Positions 13,713 through 20,169 of a DNA stretch of 35,733 nt are shown here, one piece after another (within the stretch, counting starts at the first letter, position 1; every line of letters starts with the position of its first letter). Origin of the DNA: a virus; the IMG/VR virus record IMGVR_UViG_3300024503_000291, positions 1-35,733 of that record. One strand, 5' to 3'. The notes beneath the pieces were generated by a model. The model saw nothing but the letters and a program-made list of their open reading frames with translations, was not told the DNA's origin and ran no database searches. Both the position numbers and the translations under genes were made by a program.

Positions 13713-14020
13713 GTGTTCTTCTCCTTTAGTTTGGCCTCAACCGCACGGGCAAATGCAAGTACATCTTCGTAATTCCAGTGCTGCCCAGGCGCAGGCCATG
13801 TTGGGTTAATCTCGTGCAGTTCAGGCTCAGTCAGTCCAACCCATTCACGCTTTGGCGGTACCGTGTACACAGGTTGCGGGCTAAACACTTTGTCCTGTGG
13901 CTTTTTGCGAAAGTACACATGCCCGGTTCCGGTTGTGTGCATCCATGCAACCGGCTCTTGCTCTGTCTCCAATAATTGGCAGCAATGCCCGCACCTTGGA
14001 CATTCAAAGTCTTGATTCAT
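13709..14020 (-). CDS. Small phage protein with WVGLT module, paralogue B (103 aa)
   Basis: The N-terminal 15 residues hold four Cys (CPRCGHCC), a likely zinc-binding knuckle. A QEPVAWMHTTGTG segment follows, typical of small phage proteins. The C-terminal half, KREWVGLTEPEL to DVLAFARAVEAKLKEKN, matches paralogue A both in protein and in DNA. It overlaps the aminotransferase stop and paralogue A start by ATGA on both sides. The function is unknown. The zinc-knuckle suggests nucleic-acid or protein binding. Confidence 0.82.
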   Translation of the reverse strand: MNQDFECPRCGHCCQLLETEQEPVAWMHTTGTGHVYFRKKPQDKVFSPQPVYTVPPKREWVGLTEPELHEINPTWPAPGQHWNYEDVLAFARAVEAKLKEKNT

Positions 14021-14658
14021 CGATCACCCCCAAACGCGTAAATTGGAAACTTGGACAAATCCGGATAACTCATCTCAATGTCCTCCATCACTTTTGGCGA
14101 ACCATCACGATGCCAGAATTGATTCATGAGCAACAAACCACGCGCTGCCACGTCCGGCATCATGTAAAAGTTCCAACCGATCATGTCGAAATAATCGTCG
14201 TGATAGGAACACTCACGCCTCCCGCTGAAACGCGCCCGCTTGAACCACAGCATGGCGGCATAGTCATCAGTGAGAATCGCACCGCCCTTGCCTAGCTTTA
14301 AGTGCTTATAAGGCCCGGTAAAAGACACGCACATGTGCGAGCCTTTGATAAACATGTTGGAGGTAAACGAAAGCGCAGCATCCCACACACGCGTGGGTGC
14401 TAATTGATACGCGCCCTTAATCGTTCTTCCTTCAACCGGATAAAAGTCAACCTTCGCGCCGGCATGAATCACTTCGCAAGGTACGCCTGGATAAGTTCTT
14501 GCGGGTAGCCTGATCGTTGTTCCCGCCACACGTTCATAGGTCAGCGCTAAGAACAAAGCGTTGCAGCAGTTATCTACTGCCACGCAATACGGTGCGCCGG
14601 TGTACTCGGCAACCTTTTCTTCAAACGCTTCCGTTATTTTGTAAACGCCATCTGCCAT
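14017..14658 (-). CDS. Short DegT/DnrJ/EryC1-like aminotransferase (213 aa)
   Basis: The N terminus (EEKVAEYTGAPYCVAVDNCCNALFLAL) matches the start of sugar aminotransferases of the DegT/DnrJ/EryC1 family. Asp93 in VWDAA and Lys118 in the FTGPYKHLKLGKGGAILTDD stretch fit the PLP-binding Asp and Schiff-base Lys. Members are usually about 370 residues. This one stops at 213, keeping the large PLP domain and lacking most of the C-terminal small domain. It would transfer an amino group to a keto nucleotide sugar, if active. AAGGGG lies 6 bases before ATG 14658. The terminator upstream means it depends on readthrough or an unseen promoter. It may act with the PglD-like gene. Confidence 0.78.
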   Translation of the reverse strand: MADGVYKITEAFEEKVAEYTGAPYCVAVDNCCNALFLALTYERVAGTTIRLPARTYPGVPCEVIHAGAKVDFYPVEGRTIKGAYQLAPTRVWDAALSFTSNMFIKGSHMCVSFTGPYKHLKLGKGGAILTDDYAAMLWFKRARFSGRRECSYHDDYFDMIGWNFYMMPDVAARGLLLMNQFWHRDGSPKVMEDIEMSYPDLSKFPIYAFGGDR

Positions 14659-14676
14659 GTCATCCCCTTGAGAGTC

Positions 14677-14708
14677 AAAAAATCCCGGCCTAAAAAGACC
14701 GGGTTTTG
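14677..14708 (-). terminator. Intrinsic terminator after the SSB-like gene
   Basis: On the minus strand a CCCGG / CCGGG stem with flanking A-T pairs and a T-rich loop is followed directly by TTTTTT. It lies 16 bases after the SSB-like stop and ends about 20 bases before the aminotransferase start. The symmetrical A/T flanks would let it work in both directions. Confidence 0.85.
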
Positions 14709-14723
14709 TGAGTCAGTGACTAC

Positions 14724-15260
14724 TTAGAACTCTTCACCCTTCGCTGGCGCATGGGTCACCGGTTCCGGCGCAGCAACGGGCGCACTGCCTGCATCATCCG
14801 TTGGCCTTGGCGCCCAACCGGTGATGTTCCACCTGGGCTTGCGCGTGTTGCCTTTGCCAACCTTCATGGCCTCGGCGCCAACGTACTCGATGATCGGCAA
14901 CTTGCCAGCGTTCGCATTGCGATCCTTGGCGGCTGCCGTGTAAAGCGCTTCCAGCCCCATGTTCGGCCCTGCGCCATTGGATGACCATTCAACCCAACCC
15001 ATTTCGCGGCTAAAGAAACGCACCACAAATCCGCGCTTGTGCGCATCGCTTGGCTTTGGGCCTTGCCTGCCTAACTCTTGATCGGGTTGCCAATCACGCA
15101 CACCGGCTTCAAGCAACAACCAACCCGTTTGCACGTTGTCAATGTCAAACAACATTTTTTTTAATTGGATTTCCTGACCCGTCTTGTCGCTCCACATGTT
15201 CATGGATGGCGAGAAACGAATGTATGGAAGTCCTGATCCACCACCTGTAAGTCCTAGCAT
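14724..15260 (-). CDS. Putative single-stranded DNA-binding protein (178 aa)
   Basis: This mostly beta protein of 178 residues has several Trp and Phe residues placed on strands (FSPSMNMW, GWVEWSS, RWNITGW). Its Pro/Ala-rich disordered tail ends in an acidic-aromatic tip, GEEF. That layout fits phage SSBs of the gp2.5-like sort, in which an acidic tail contacts the replication machinery. It lies between a RecB-like nuclease and the primase block, and it is followed by a strong terminator, as expected for an abundant protein. ATG 15260 has AGGAAA 8 bases upstream. The call is by layout and context, and a DUF of unknown function is possible. Confidence 0.6.
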   Translation of the reverse strand: MLGLTGGGSGLPYIRFSPSMNMWSDKTGQEIQLKKMLFDIDNVQTGWLLLEAGVRDWQPDQELGRQGPKPSDAHKRGFVVRFFSREMGWVEWSSNGAGPNMGLEALYTAAAKDRNANAGKLPIIEYVGAEAMKVGKGNTRKPRWNITGWAPRPTDDAGSAPVAAPEPVTHAPAKGEEF

Positions 15261-15276
15261 GTCAAAGTTTCCTATT

Positions 15277-16347
15277 TCAAAGTGAGGTCAAATTTGGCGC
15301 GGGTTTGCGCCCAAGTGTTAAGCCACTTGATTCAGCGGTGACCTTATCCGCGAATTCCTGATAAAGATTTGGATATTTCTTTTCTAACTGCGCAGGCGTA
15401 ATCGGCACTGTTTTTACAGCACCCTTATGAGCACTCAGCAATCCCGCCATCAACTCATCGCTTTGCCATTTGCGCGTTGCGCGTTTCGGTATAAGCGTCC
15501 AGTCATTGAGTTGGCGTCCATCCTCCAATGCTTTCGTGATGCGCTCTTTAATCGCTTCAATCGTATGCGCTGCATCATCCGCCACATTCATCATGGCGTT
15601 CAATTCATCTTCCGTAGCTTCATCAATTTGCTTTGGCGTTACACCGGCAAAACTTTCAACTCTGGCAATTTTTGCCGGGCACTTTGACCTGGCCGGGCAC
15701 CAGCGGCAATGCTCACCTTCATTGGTTGGCGGAAATGGTGCCAGCGTATCGCGCAGTGCCGGCTCCAACACATTGGCGGACCAATCAATAAGTTCAGCCT
15801 TCGTCATAAACGCCAAACTGATCTGCGGTTCCTGCGTTGGCTGAATGATTGCAAGCGTAATGTTTTTAATGCTTGCCGGTGCCTTTTGCAGTGCGCCTAA
15901 CGCGTAAATCTTAAGTTGCGGACCTTCAACATCAACCTTAATGCGGCCTGTTTTAAGGTCTGCAACAACCAGATCAGTATCATTAGAGCAAACAAGATCG
16001 GCAGTCCCATAAACATCAGCGCCAGCGTAATTAGGAATCCTAAGACGCTCTTCGATGAGGCAAGCACTTTCCATGCGCTTTTCCAGTTCGCCCGCAAAGT
16101 CCGTATAGACCTCGGCCCAAGACGCCATCTCTTCGCTAATCGCAACACCTTCAAATTCCTTTCCAACAAATGTGTGTGGCGCTGAACCTGTCAGCATGAC
16201 TGTTTCCGCCAATGCGTGTACCGCTGTTCCAATCTTTGCAGCGTCTCCCGCTTCGCGTGGCGGTACGCCTCGTGAGAGTTTGATTGATGCCGGGCACGCT
16301 ATCCATCGCTCGGCGGCTGATGGTGACCATTCTGAGTGTGCGTTCAT
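15277..16347 (-). CDS. DUF2800-type PD-(D/E)XK nuclease (356 aa)
   Basis: The start WSPSAAERWIACPAS and the segment VYGTADLVCSNDTDLVVADLKTGR are hallmarks of the DUF2800 / Cas4-RecB nuclease group. The Asp of GTADLV and the DLK stretch supply the catalytic acid and lysine. A Cys cluster (CRWCPARSKCPAK, about residues 215-227), together with an N-terminal Cys, fits the iron-sulphur site of this family. The enzyme probably degrades or resects DNA ends during recombination-based replication, with the SSB-like protein next to it. The ATG overlaps the HNH stop (ATGA). Confidence 0.9.
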   Translation of the reverse strand: MNAHSEWSPSAAERWIACPASIKLSRGVPPREAGDAAKIGTAVHALAETVMLTGSAPHTFVGKEFEGVAISEEMASWAEVYTDFAGELEKRMESACLIEERLRIPNYAGADVYGTADLVCSNDTDLVVADLKTGRIKVDVEGPQLKIYALGALQKAPASIKNITLAIIQPTQEPQISLAFMTKAELIDWSANVLEPALRDTLAPFPPTNEGEHCRWCPARSKCPAKIARVESFAGVTPKQIDEATEDELNAMMNVADDAAHTIEAIKERITKALEDGRQLNDWTLIPKRATRKWQSDELMAGLLSAHKGAVKTVPITPAQLEKKYPNLYQEFADKVTAESSGLTLGRKPAPNLTSL

Positions 16348-16730
16348 GACTTTTTCCTCTTATGTTTAAGTTTTAATTTTTTGCGTTTTAGCTTGCGCTC
16401 GTCGTGATGCAAGATGCGATGGCAGTTGGAGCAAACCGCAATACACTTTTTGATTTCCTCGAAGACTCTTTTGTATGCGCCTTGCGCCACAAGCTCGTTA
16501 ATGTTTCGCTTTGGCGGCGTTCGATCAACGTGGTGAAAGTCAATGACCGCTTCGTGCTGTATGCCGCACCGCTCGCAATGAAGTGATGCTTTGTATGCTC
16601 GCCACTTTGCACGCAATACGCGCTTTGACGCGACACTTGCCTTGATTGTTTTTTCTCGATTTCGCTCGTAATATTTTCGAGCATAAATCTTTTGCTTGGT
16701 TGCTCTAACCTTCGGGTCTTTGTACGGCAA
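16344..16730 (-). CDS. HNH-type nuclease with TTG start (128 aa)
   Basis: After a Lys/Arg-rich helical head beginning PYKDPKVRATKQ, residues about 50-105 have the order CERCG, IDFHHVD, KCIAVCSNCHRILHH. This is an HNH nuclease core with a zinc ribbon of four Cys. The tail is very basic. The first codon is TTG at 16730, supported by GGAGG 7 bases upstream and by the usual MPYKDP opening of such phage proteins. It overlaps the GNAT gene by 26 bases. HNH proteins of this size act as homing or packaging-associated endonucleases. Which one is unknown. Confidence 0.82.
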   Translation of the reverse strand: MPYKDPKVRATKQKIYARKYYERNREKTIKASVASKRVLRAKWRAYKASLHCERCGIQHEAVIDFHHVDRTPPKRNINELVAQGAYKRVFEEIKKCIAVCSNCHRILHHDERKLKRKKLKLKHKRKKS

Positions 16731-17148
16731 AAGCCTTCCTCCAATACAACGTATTGGGCGAACCCCAAGGGTCGTCTGGCTCGAACATCCTGAAGCCTGT
16801 GGCGATCAACGCGTTGGCAGACGCCACATTGTCCGTTGTATCTGTAATGGCCTGCGTTAAACCTAAGTCTTTGGCAAACTTCAAACGCTCTCGGATTAAC
16901 TTTTTTTGCAAACCCCGGCCACGAAACGCTTCCAGCGTACCGGCCCTGGCTAAGTACGCGGCTTGCGGTGTTTTGCTGGATTGCAGCATGGCGGCAAACC
17001 CTGCTAGCCGACCGTCGCAATACGCCATCCACCACCAACCGTTCTTGGGACTTAGGACCGTATCCAATGGCAAGCACTCTTTCTGAAGAAAGCGTATGGC
17101 TTGCTCGGTGGTTTGGGACATTACCGTCACCCGCTTGATCCGAAACAT
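16705..17148 (-). CDS. GNAT-family acetyltransferase (147 aa)
   Basis: The central segment LARAGTLEAFRGRGLQKKLI matches GNAT motif A, including the acetyl-CoA binding RxRGLQ loop. It is followed by a helix and NVASANALIATGFRMF, the motif B strand-helix. The family moves an acetyl group from acetyl-CoA to an amine on a protein, sugar or small molecule. In phages such genes modify host proteins or glycans. It lies just after the two glycosyltransferases and a small gene, so a sugar substrate is possible. ATG 17148 follows an AGGA site. The C terminus overlaps the HNH start. Confidence 0.87.
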   Translation of the reverse strand: MFRIKRVTVMSQTTEQAIRFLQKECLPLDTVLSPKNGWWWMAYCDGRLAGFAAMLQSSKTPQAAYLARAGTLEAFRGRGLQKKLIRERLKFAKDLGLTQAITDTTDNVASANALIATGFRMFEPDDPWGSPNTLYWRKAFAVQRPEG

Positions 17149-17177
17149 GCAGCATCCTCGTGAACTCCACGATTATG

Positions 17178-17411
17178 CTATAAGTCTTGTGTCGTTTCAA
17201 CGAAACGCTCAATCACCCAAGTGCGCATCCACAATGGGCGCATGGTTTGTTTGGCGTGTCGCTCATCAAGCCATGTCGTTGTCCTTGTTATACCGCCAGG
17301 CGCAACCCAGTGATAGGGTTTGATGTAGTGCGGCACATAGGGCATACCCTCCAACATGTATACGGGCATGGGGTGCAATTCTGCTTTCTTGTCGCTGTTG
17401 TTGATGTTCAT
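17178..17411 (-). CDS. Small hypothetical protein (77 aa)
   Basis: This 77-residue protein has many Met, Pro, Trp and Tyr residues (MPVYMLEGMPYVPHYIKPYHW) and no membrane helix. I start it at ATG 17411, which overlaps the upstream stop (ATGA) and has AAGG upstream. ATG 17423 would add four residues but lacks a ribosome site. It lies between a glycosyltransferase and the GNAT gene. No family is recognised. Confidence 0.72.
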   Translation of the reverse strand: MNINNSDKKAELHPMPVYMLEGMPYVPHYIKPYHWVAPGGITRTTTWLDERHAKQTMRPLWMRTWVIERFVETTQDL

Positions 17412-18091
17412 TTGCCTTGCCATTTATCTAAGTAACGCTGCGCTGATTCTTTCCACGTCGGACCCATCAAGCCTTGACTGTGATGGATGGCGGAAATCGA
17501 TGACACGTAAATTGATAAGCCTTTGTCTGTAAATTGGCGGCATAAATCCATGTCGTAATGATGGAAGGTGAATTGCTCATCAAACCTTATATCGTTGTCA
17601 TGAAACGTCTTTGAGTAAGCCGCCATGAACAAACCATCAATCAATGACACTTCACGGTTTGGCGATGCAAACACATCCCAACTCGTCAAATACTCACCGT
17701 TGCCACGCGCTACGCAACCGGCCCATGATTGGCGATCCGATAACGTGCCTTCCATATCCGTAATGGCCCATGACGTTTGACCTGGTGATGGCTGACAGTT
17801 ACCCGCCAATCCAACCAGGTGATGATCATCGAGTGACGCACCTAAGCGCATGTACCAATACCAATCGACAATCTCAACGTCATCGTGCACAAACACAAGT
17901 AACGCCGGATCATTCTTGGCGGCTTCAACGGCTTCGTTATAGCGTTGGCACAACCCTGCTGTGTTGTTCGTGAACAGTTGCGCTTCAATAAACGACAGAT
18001 GCGCAAAGCGTTGAATCGTTACGCCTAACGGCGTTCCTGCAAAATCTTTTCTGTTGTGGCGAGTGCACGCCACAATCCTAATAGGTATCAT
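17408..18091 (-). CDS. Glycosyltransferase-like protein, GT-A fold (227 aa)
   Basis: Residues about 50-75 form a helix and strand ending VFVHDDVEI, the likely donor and metal-binding DxD-like site. Later motifs LIDGLFMAA and FDEQFTFHHYDMDLCRQFTDKG match the acceptor-side pattern of family 2-type transferases that read glycan ends. The ATG overlaps the stop of a second, different transferase directly upstream (ATGA). The two are probably used together on one glycan. It is shorter than most GT2 enzymes and has no membrane helix, so it works in the cytoplasm. Confidence 0.83.
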   Translation of the reverse strand: MIPIRIVACTRHNRKDFAGTPLGVTIQRFAHLSFIEAQLFTNNTAGLCQRYNEAVEAAKNDPALLVFVHDDVEIVDWYWYMRLGASLDDHHLVGLAGNCQPSPGQTSWAITDMEGTLSDRQSWAGCVARGNGEYLTSWDVFASPNREVSLIDGLFMAAYSKTFHDNDIRFDEQFTFHHYDMDLCRQFTDKGLSIYVSSISAIHHSQGLMGPTWKESAQRYLDKWQGK

Positions 18092-18750
18092 TCAATCCCC
18101 CATTGTTCTAAATAGTGCGGCCTGTGTGACTTCATCCATGGCAATGACTGCTGAAGATTCGATTGCATGTCAACGCCAATCGTCATTGATCCAACGTGGT
18201 GTATGTAGCTACGGCTAATCCAATGGCTAAAGCCAAGTGCCACAAGGTCAGCGCACATCACATCATCGCTAAACCAGTTCAGTGGCGGAAACGGTGCTTG
18301 CTCATACGCTAGACGCGGTAGCCATGCAAATAACGGCGATACCACTTTGTTCTTCTTGACCGCGCCCTCGCCTTTCCAACGCATACCAACAAACTGGTCC
18401 CTATCGTCTCGCGGTATGCGAATGTTTTGCGAAGGGCGCACATAGTCTGATCGCGCTGCAACGAGTCCCAACTTCGGACCACACAATTTCTTTAACGCTT
18501 CAACATCTTCTAGCAATAAGCGCAATGAGTAAGGTGCAAGCACAATGTCATCGTTGGCGATGATTACACCATCGTCGTCTTTTGACATGAAACGCTCAAT
18601 GGCCCTGTTGTAGTCATCACCAAACGTTGGCCCTTTTCCGTTCTCAATGCAAAGGTCAACTTCTGGCGCATAAGCATCAACGCTTGCCGCCAGTACGTGT
18701 AACGATCCCTTGTCAGGCTTGATCGTTGACACGATCATTTTTATGCCCAT
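18088..18750 (-). CDS. Glycosyltransferase-like protein, GT-A fold (220 aa)
   Basis: The protein contains IKMIVSTIKPDKGSL at its start, then GVIIANDDIVLAPYSL, where the NDD pair is the DxD-like donor site. A later FSDDVMCADLVALGFSHW segment fits the acceptor-side acidic motif. The start at ATG 18750 is chosen because GAGG lies 8 bases upstream. ATG 18738 is also possible, as is a longer frame. It overlaps the end of the preceding gene slightly. Pairing with the next transferase suggests stepwise addition of two sugars. Confidence 0.8.
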   Translation of the reverse strand: MGIKMIVSTIKPDKGSLHVLAASVDAYAPEVDLCIENGKGPTFGDDYNRAIERFMSKDDDGVIIANDDIVLAPYSLRLLLEDVEALKKLCGPKLGLVAARSDYVRPSQNIRIPRDDRDQFVGMRWKGEGAVKKNKVVSPLFAWLPRLAYEQAPFPPLNWFSDDVMCADLVALGFSHWISRSYIHHVGSMTIGVDMQSNLQQSLPWMKSHRPHYLEQWGIE

Positions 18751-19037
18751 TCGCCAATCCTCTTTAGGCACTCAAGTGCGCGGCGGCGAACAACAGAATC
18801 GTTAAAGCGTCCATAGCTTTCTAAACCTTTGAGCGTTTCAACACAATCCGCCAGATTCTCTAGCGCAATGTTCAAACGCTTTTCGAGTTCGCCAACTTCG
18901 ACGTTAGCTTTTGGCGTTCGACCCTTTTTCGGTGCTATTGCCTCGAAACCAAACGTGTCGTCCGCCTGATGCTCTAAGTGGGCAGTCTCTTCCTTGGTTA
19001 CAGTACCCGTTGCAGCAATCGTTATTTTTTGTTCCAT
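18741..19037 (-). CDS. Small acidic/helical protein (98 aa), overlaps another frame
   Basis: This 98-residue protein starts at ATG 19037 with AAAGGG about 6 bases upstream. Its second half (ELEKRLNIALENLADCVETLKGLESYGRF) is a long helix with heptad spacing, so it probably dimerises. Its first 134 bases coincide with the last part of a Cys-rich ORF in another frame (18904-19116). Both frames look protein-like. The region downstream of 18904 is used by this frame alone, so I consider it real. The function is unknown. Confidence 0.72.
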   Translation of the reverse strand: MEQKITIAATGTVTKEETAHLEHQADDTFGFEAIAPKKGRTPKANVEVGELEKRLNIALENLADCVETLKGLESYGRFNDSVVRRRALECLKRIGEWA

Positions 19038-19116
19038 TGCGATCCCTTTCAGGTTGGCGGCACAATGCCCGCCATAAAGCGTTAAGTGAAAAGTTTTTAA
19101 CAAAAGGCATCTTCAT
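18904..19116 (-). CDS. Small Cys-rich protein (70 aa) overlapping the next gene
   Basis: The ATG at 19116 overlaps the stop of the upstream membrane protein (ATGA). Residues about 30-48 read NNDCCNGYCNQGRDCPLRA, a motif (C-x3-C-NQGR-x-C) I associate with very small phage proteins of unknown role. A basic N terminus and a Ser/Asn/Gly-rich C terminus surround it. Its last 134 bases are shared with the 98-aa gene in another frame. Coupling and the motif argue that it is translated. If not, it is a strong coincidence. Confidence 0.55.
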   Translation of the reverse strand: MKMPFVKNFSLNALWRALCRQPERDRNGTKNNDCCNGYCNQGRDCPLRASGGRHVWFRGNSTEKGSNAKS

Positions 19117-19361
19117 CGCTGCAACAAGTAGCGTGCAATCTGTCCAAGCATTAAGACGCCGCCCAAGTAAAGCGAACCTAACAACAGTAACTTCGCCTGC
19201 CTGTCTCGTATGGCGTAAGCCGGCACTCGCTTAAATGTAAATACAGACTGAATCCACAATTGATCATCCGCCAAATAGTTTGGCTTTGGCGGCTCATAGG
19301 CTGATCCAATCTTTGGTCGATCAACGACAACCACGGTTTCACCATCGCGCCGGATCAGCAT
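19113..19361 (-). CDS. Small protein with C-terminal membrane helix (82 aa)
   Basis: The first 55 residues are soluble. They are followed by AKLLLLGSLYLGGVLMLGQIA, one hydrophobic helix of about 20 residues, then a short basic tail. The likely topology is a tail-anchored inner-membrane protein. The ATG at 19361 overlaps the preceding stop as TGATG, with AAAGG upstream. GTG 19364 is an alternative. It is far from the lysis genes, so it more likely acts on the early infected cell, for example in exclusion or membrane takeover. That is inference. Confidence 0.75.
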   Translation of the reverse strand: MLIRRDGETVVVVDRPKIGSAYEPPKPNYLADDQLWIQSVFTFKRVPAYAIRDRQAKLLLLGSLYLGGVLMLGQIARYLLQR

Positions 19362-19552
19362 CACATGATCCTTTGCAAAACGTTGTAAGCATGGCTGCGA
19401 ACCTGGTCCGTCACTTGACCGCCAAGGCGTTCAACGTCGGTTAGCTCACCAATAAACTGCCTAGCAGTGCGCAACTTGCGATCTGAATCGGCTGCGATTT
19501 GGCGCGTATACGCCAACAATTCTTTCAAGTTCTCTACTTCCTGTGTTTTCAT
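19361..19552 (-). CDS. Small helical protein (63 aa)
   Basis: This 63-residue protein is helical, with heptad-like Leu spacing and many charged residues (VENLKELLAYTRQI). The ATG at 19552 follows AGGAG 5 bases upstream. It ends at the start of the tail-anchored protein (TGATG). Small coiled-coil proteins in phage early regions often bind host factors. No family is recognised. Confidence 0.75.
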   Translation of the reverse strand: MKTQEVENLKELLAYTRQIAADSDRKLRTARQFIGELTDVERLGGQVTDQVRSHAYNVLQRIM

Positions 19553-19560
19553 AGTAACTC

Positions 19561-20037
19561 CTATTGCATCGAACCATATAAAGCAATCAGCGCAGCGTCA
19601 GCACGTCCGTTATCCTTGACACGGCTAAACGCTGAACTCATTTCGGGAAACATTTGCATCGCCAGGGCGCGTGCGCCTTCCTTGCCGCCTGTTAAGCGCA
19701 CAGCGCGTTGCCATGTCATTGGCGGTACAAAGTGATAGCGAATCTTGAGACTCGCCAATACGCCTTCCACGTTACCGAGCGAGCGTCCAAAGTTGAACAT
19801 CGACGTTACGCCTTGGCCTGGCATGGCGGACACTTGCTCAATGAAGCATTCGCACTCATGGTCGATCAAGAATGCCGCCAACTCCGTATGGAGTTCGTGT
19901 GGCGCGACAAAGCGTTTTACTGACTTGCCAACCTTACGTTCAACCGTTGGCATGTCAAACACGCTCACAAGTTTTTGACCTTGAACGGCTGCGATGGCGC
20001 CGCTCAACCCTGGATCAATGCCGAGAATGATTTTCAT
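19561..20037 (-). CDS. ruvC: RuvC-like Holliday junction resolvase (158 aa)
   Basis: Four acidic positions of the RNase H-fold resolvases are visible: Asp8 in ILGIDPGLSGA, Glu67 in CFIEQVSAMPGQG, and Asp142 and Asp147 in KDNGRADAALIALYG. The FNFGRSLG helix is also typical. The enzyme cuts four-way junctions made by recombination or replication before packaging. I start at ATG 20037. The frame extends to a TTG at 20046. It is the first gene after a terminator, behind a palindrome, so it probably opens the early transcript. Confidence 0.92.
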   Translation of the reverse strand: MKIILGIDPGLSGAIAAVQGQKLVSVFDMPTVERKVGKSVKRFVAPHELHTELAAFLIDHECECFIEQVSAMPGQGVTSMFNFGRSLGNVEGVLASLKIRYHFVPPMTWQRAVRLTGGKEGARALAMQMFPEMSSAFSRVKDNGRADAALIALYGSMQ

Positions 20038-20063
20038 GGTTTGCAATCATGCACCATGTTTAC

Positions 20064-20096
20064 GAAATGGTTAGACCATTTCAGACAAACGGTCAA
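20064..20096 (-). promoter_or_regulatory. Promoter candidate with palindromic operator upstream of RuvC
   Basis: A perfect 7-bp inverted repeat, GAAATGG-N5-CCATTTC (20064-20082), lies about 30 bases before the RuvC start. A TTGACC box at 20091-20096 and a poor TAACCA box at 20068-20073, 17 bases apart, could form a promoter whose -10 box is covered by the palindrome. The -10 match is weak, so the operator is better supported than the promoter. It is the only good promoter-like spot ahead of the early genes. Confidence 0.45.
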
Positions 20097-20124
20097 AAAA
20101 AAGCCGCCATCGGTAGGCGGCAAA
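20093..20124 (-). terminator. Rho-independent terminator after the ejection-protein gene
   Basis: On the minus strand a GC-only stem GCCGCC / GGCGGC with a 7-base loop is followed at once by TTTTTTTT. It stands about 50 bases after the last structural gene and marks the end of the late transcript. A strong SD-like GGAGGAG on the plus strand nearby serves no visible gene. Confidence 0.93.
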
Positions 20125-20169
20125 CACTCTCAGGGGGAGAATGACACAGGAGGAGTCCTAGTGAGTAGT

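Noticed and set aside
16388-17212. A 274-codon open frame on the minus strand across the GNAT and HNH genes
   Set aside because: It runs through two recognisable genes in another frame, has no ribosome site or coupling, and its sequence is rich in Arg, Ser and Gln without any domain. It is a shadow frame.
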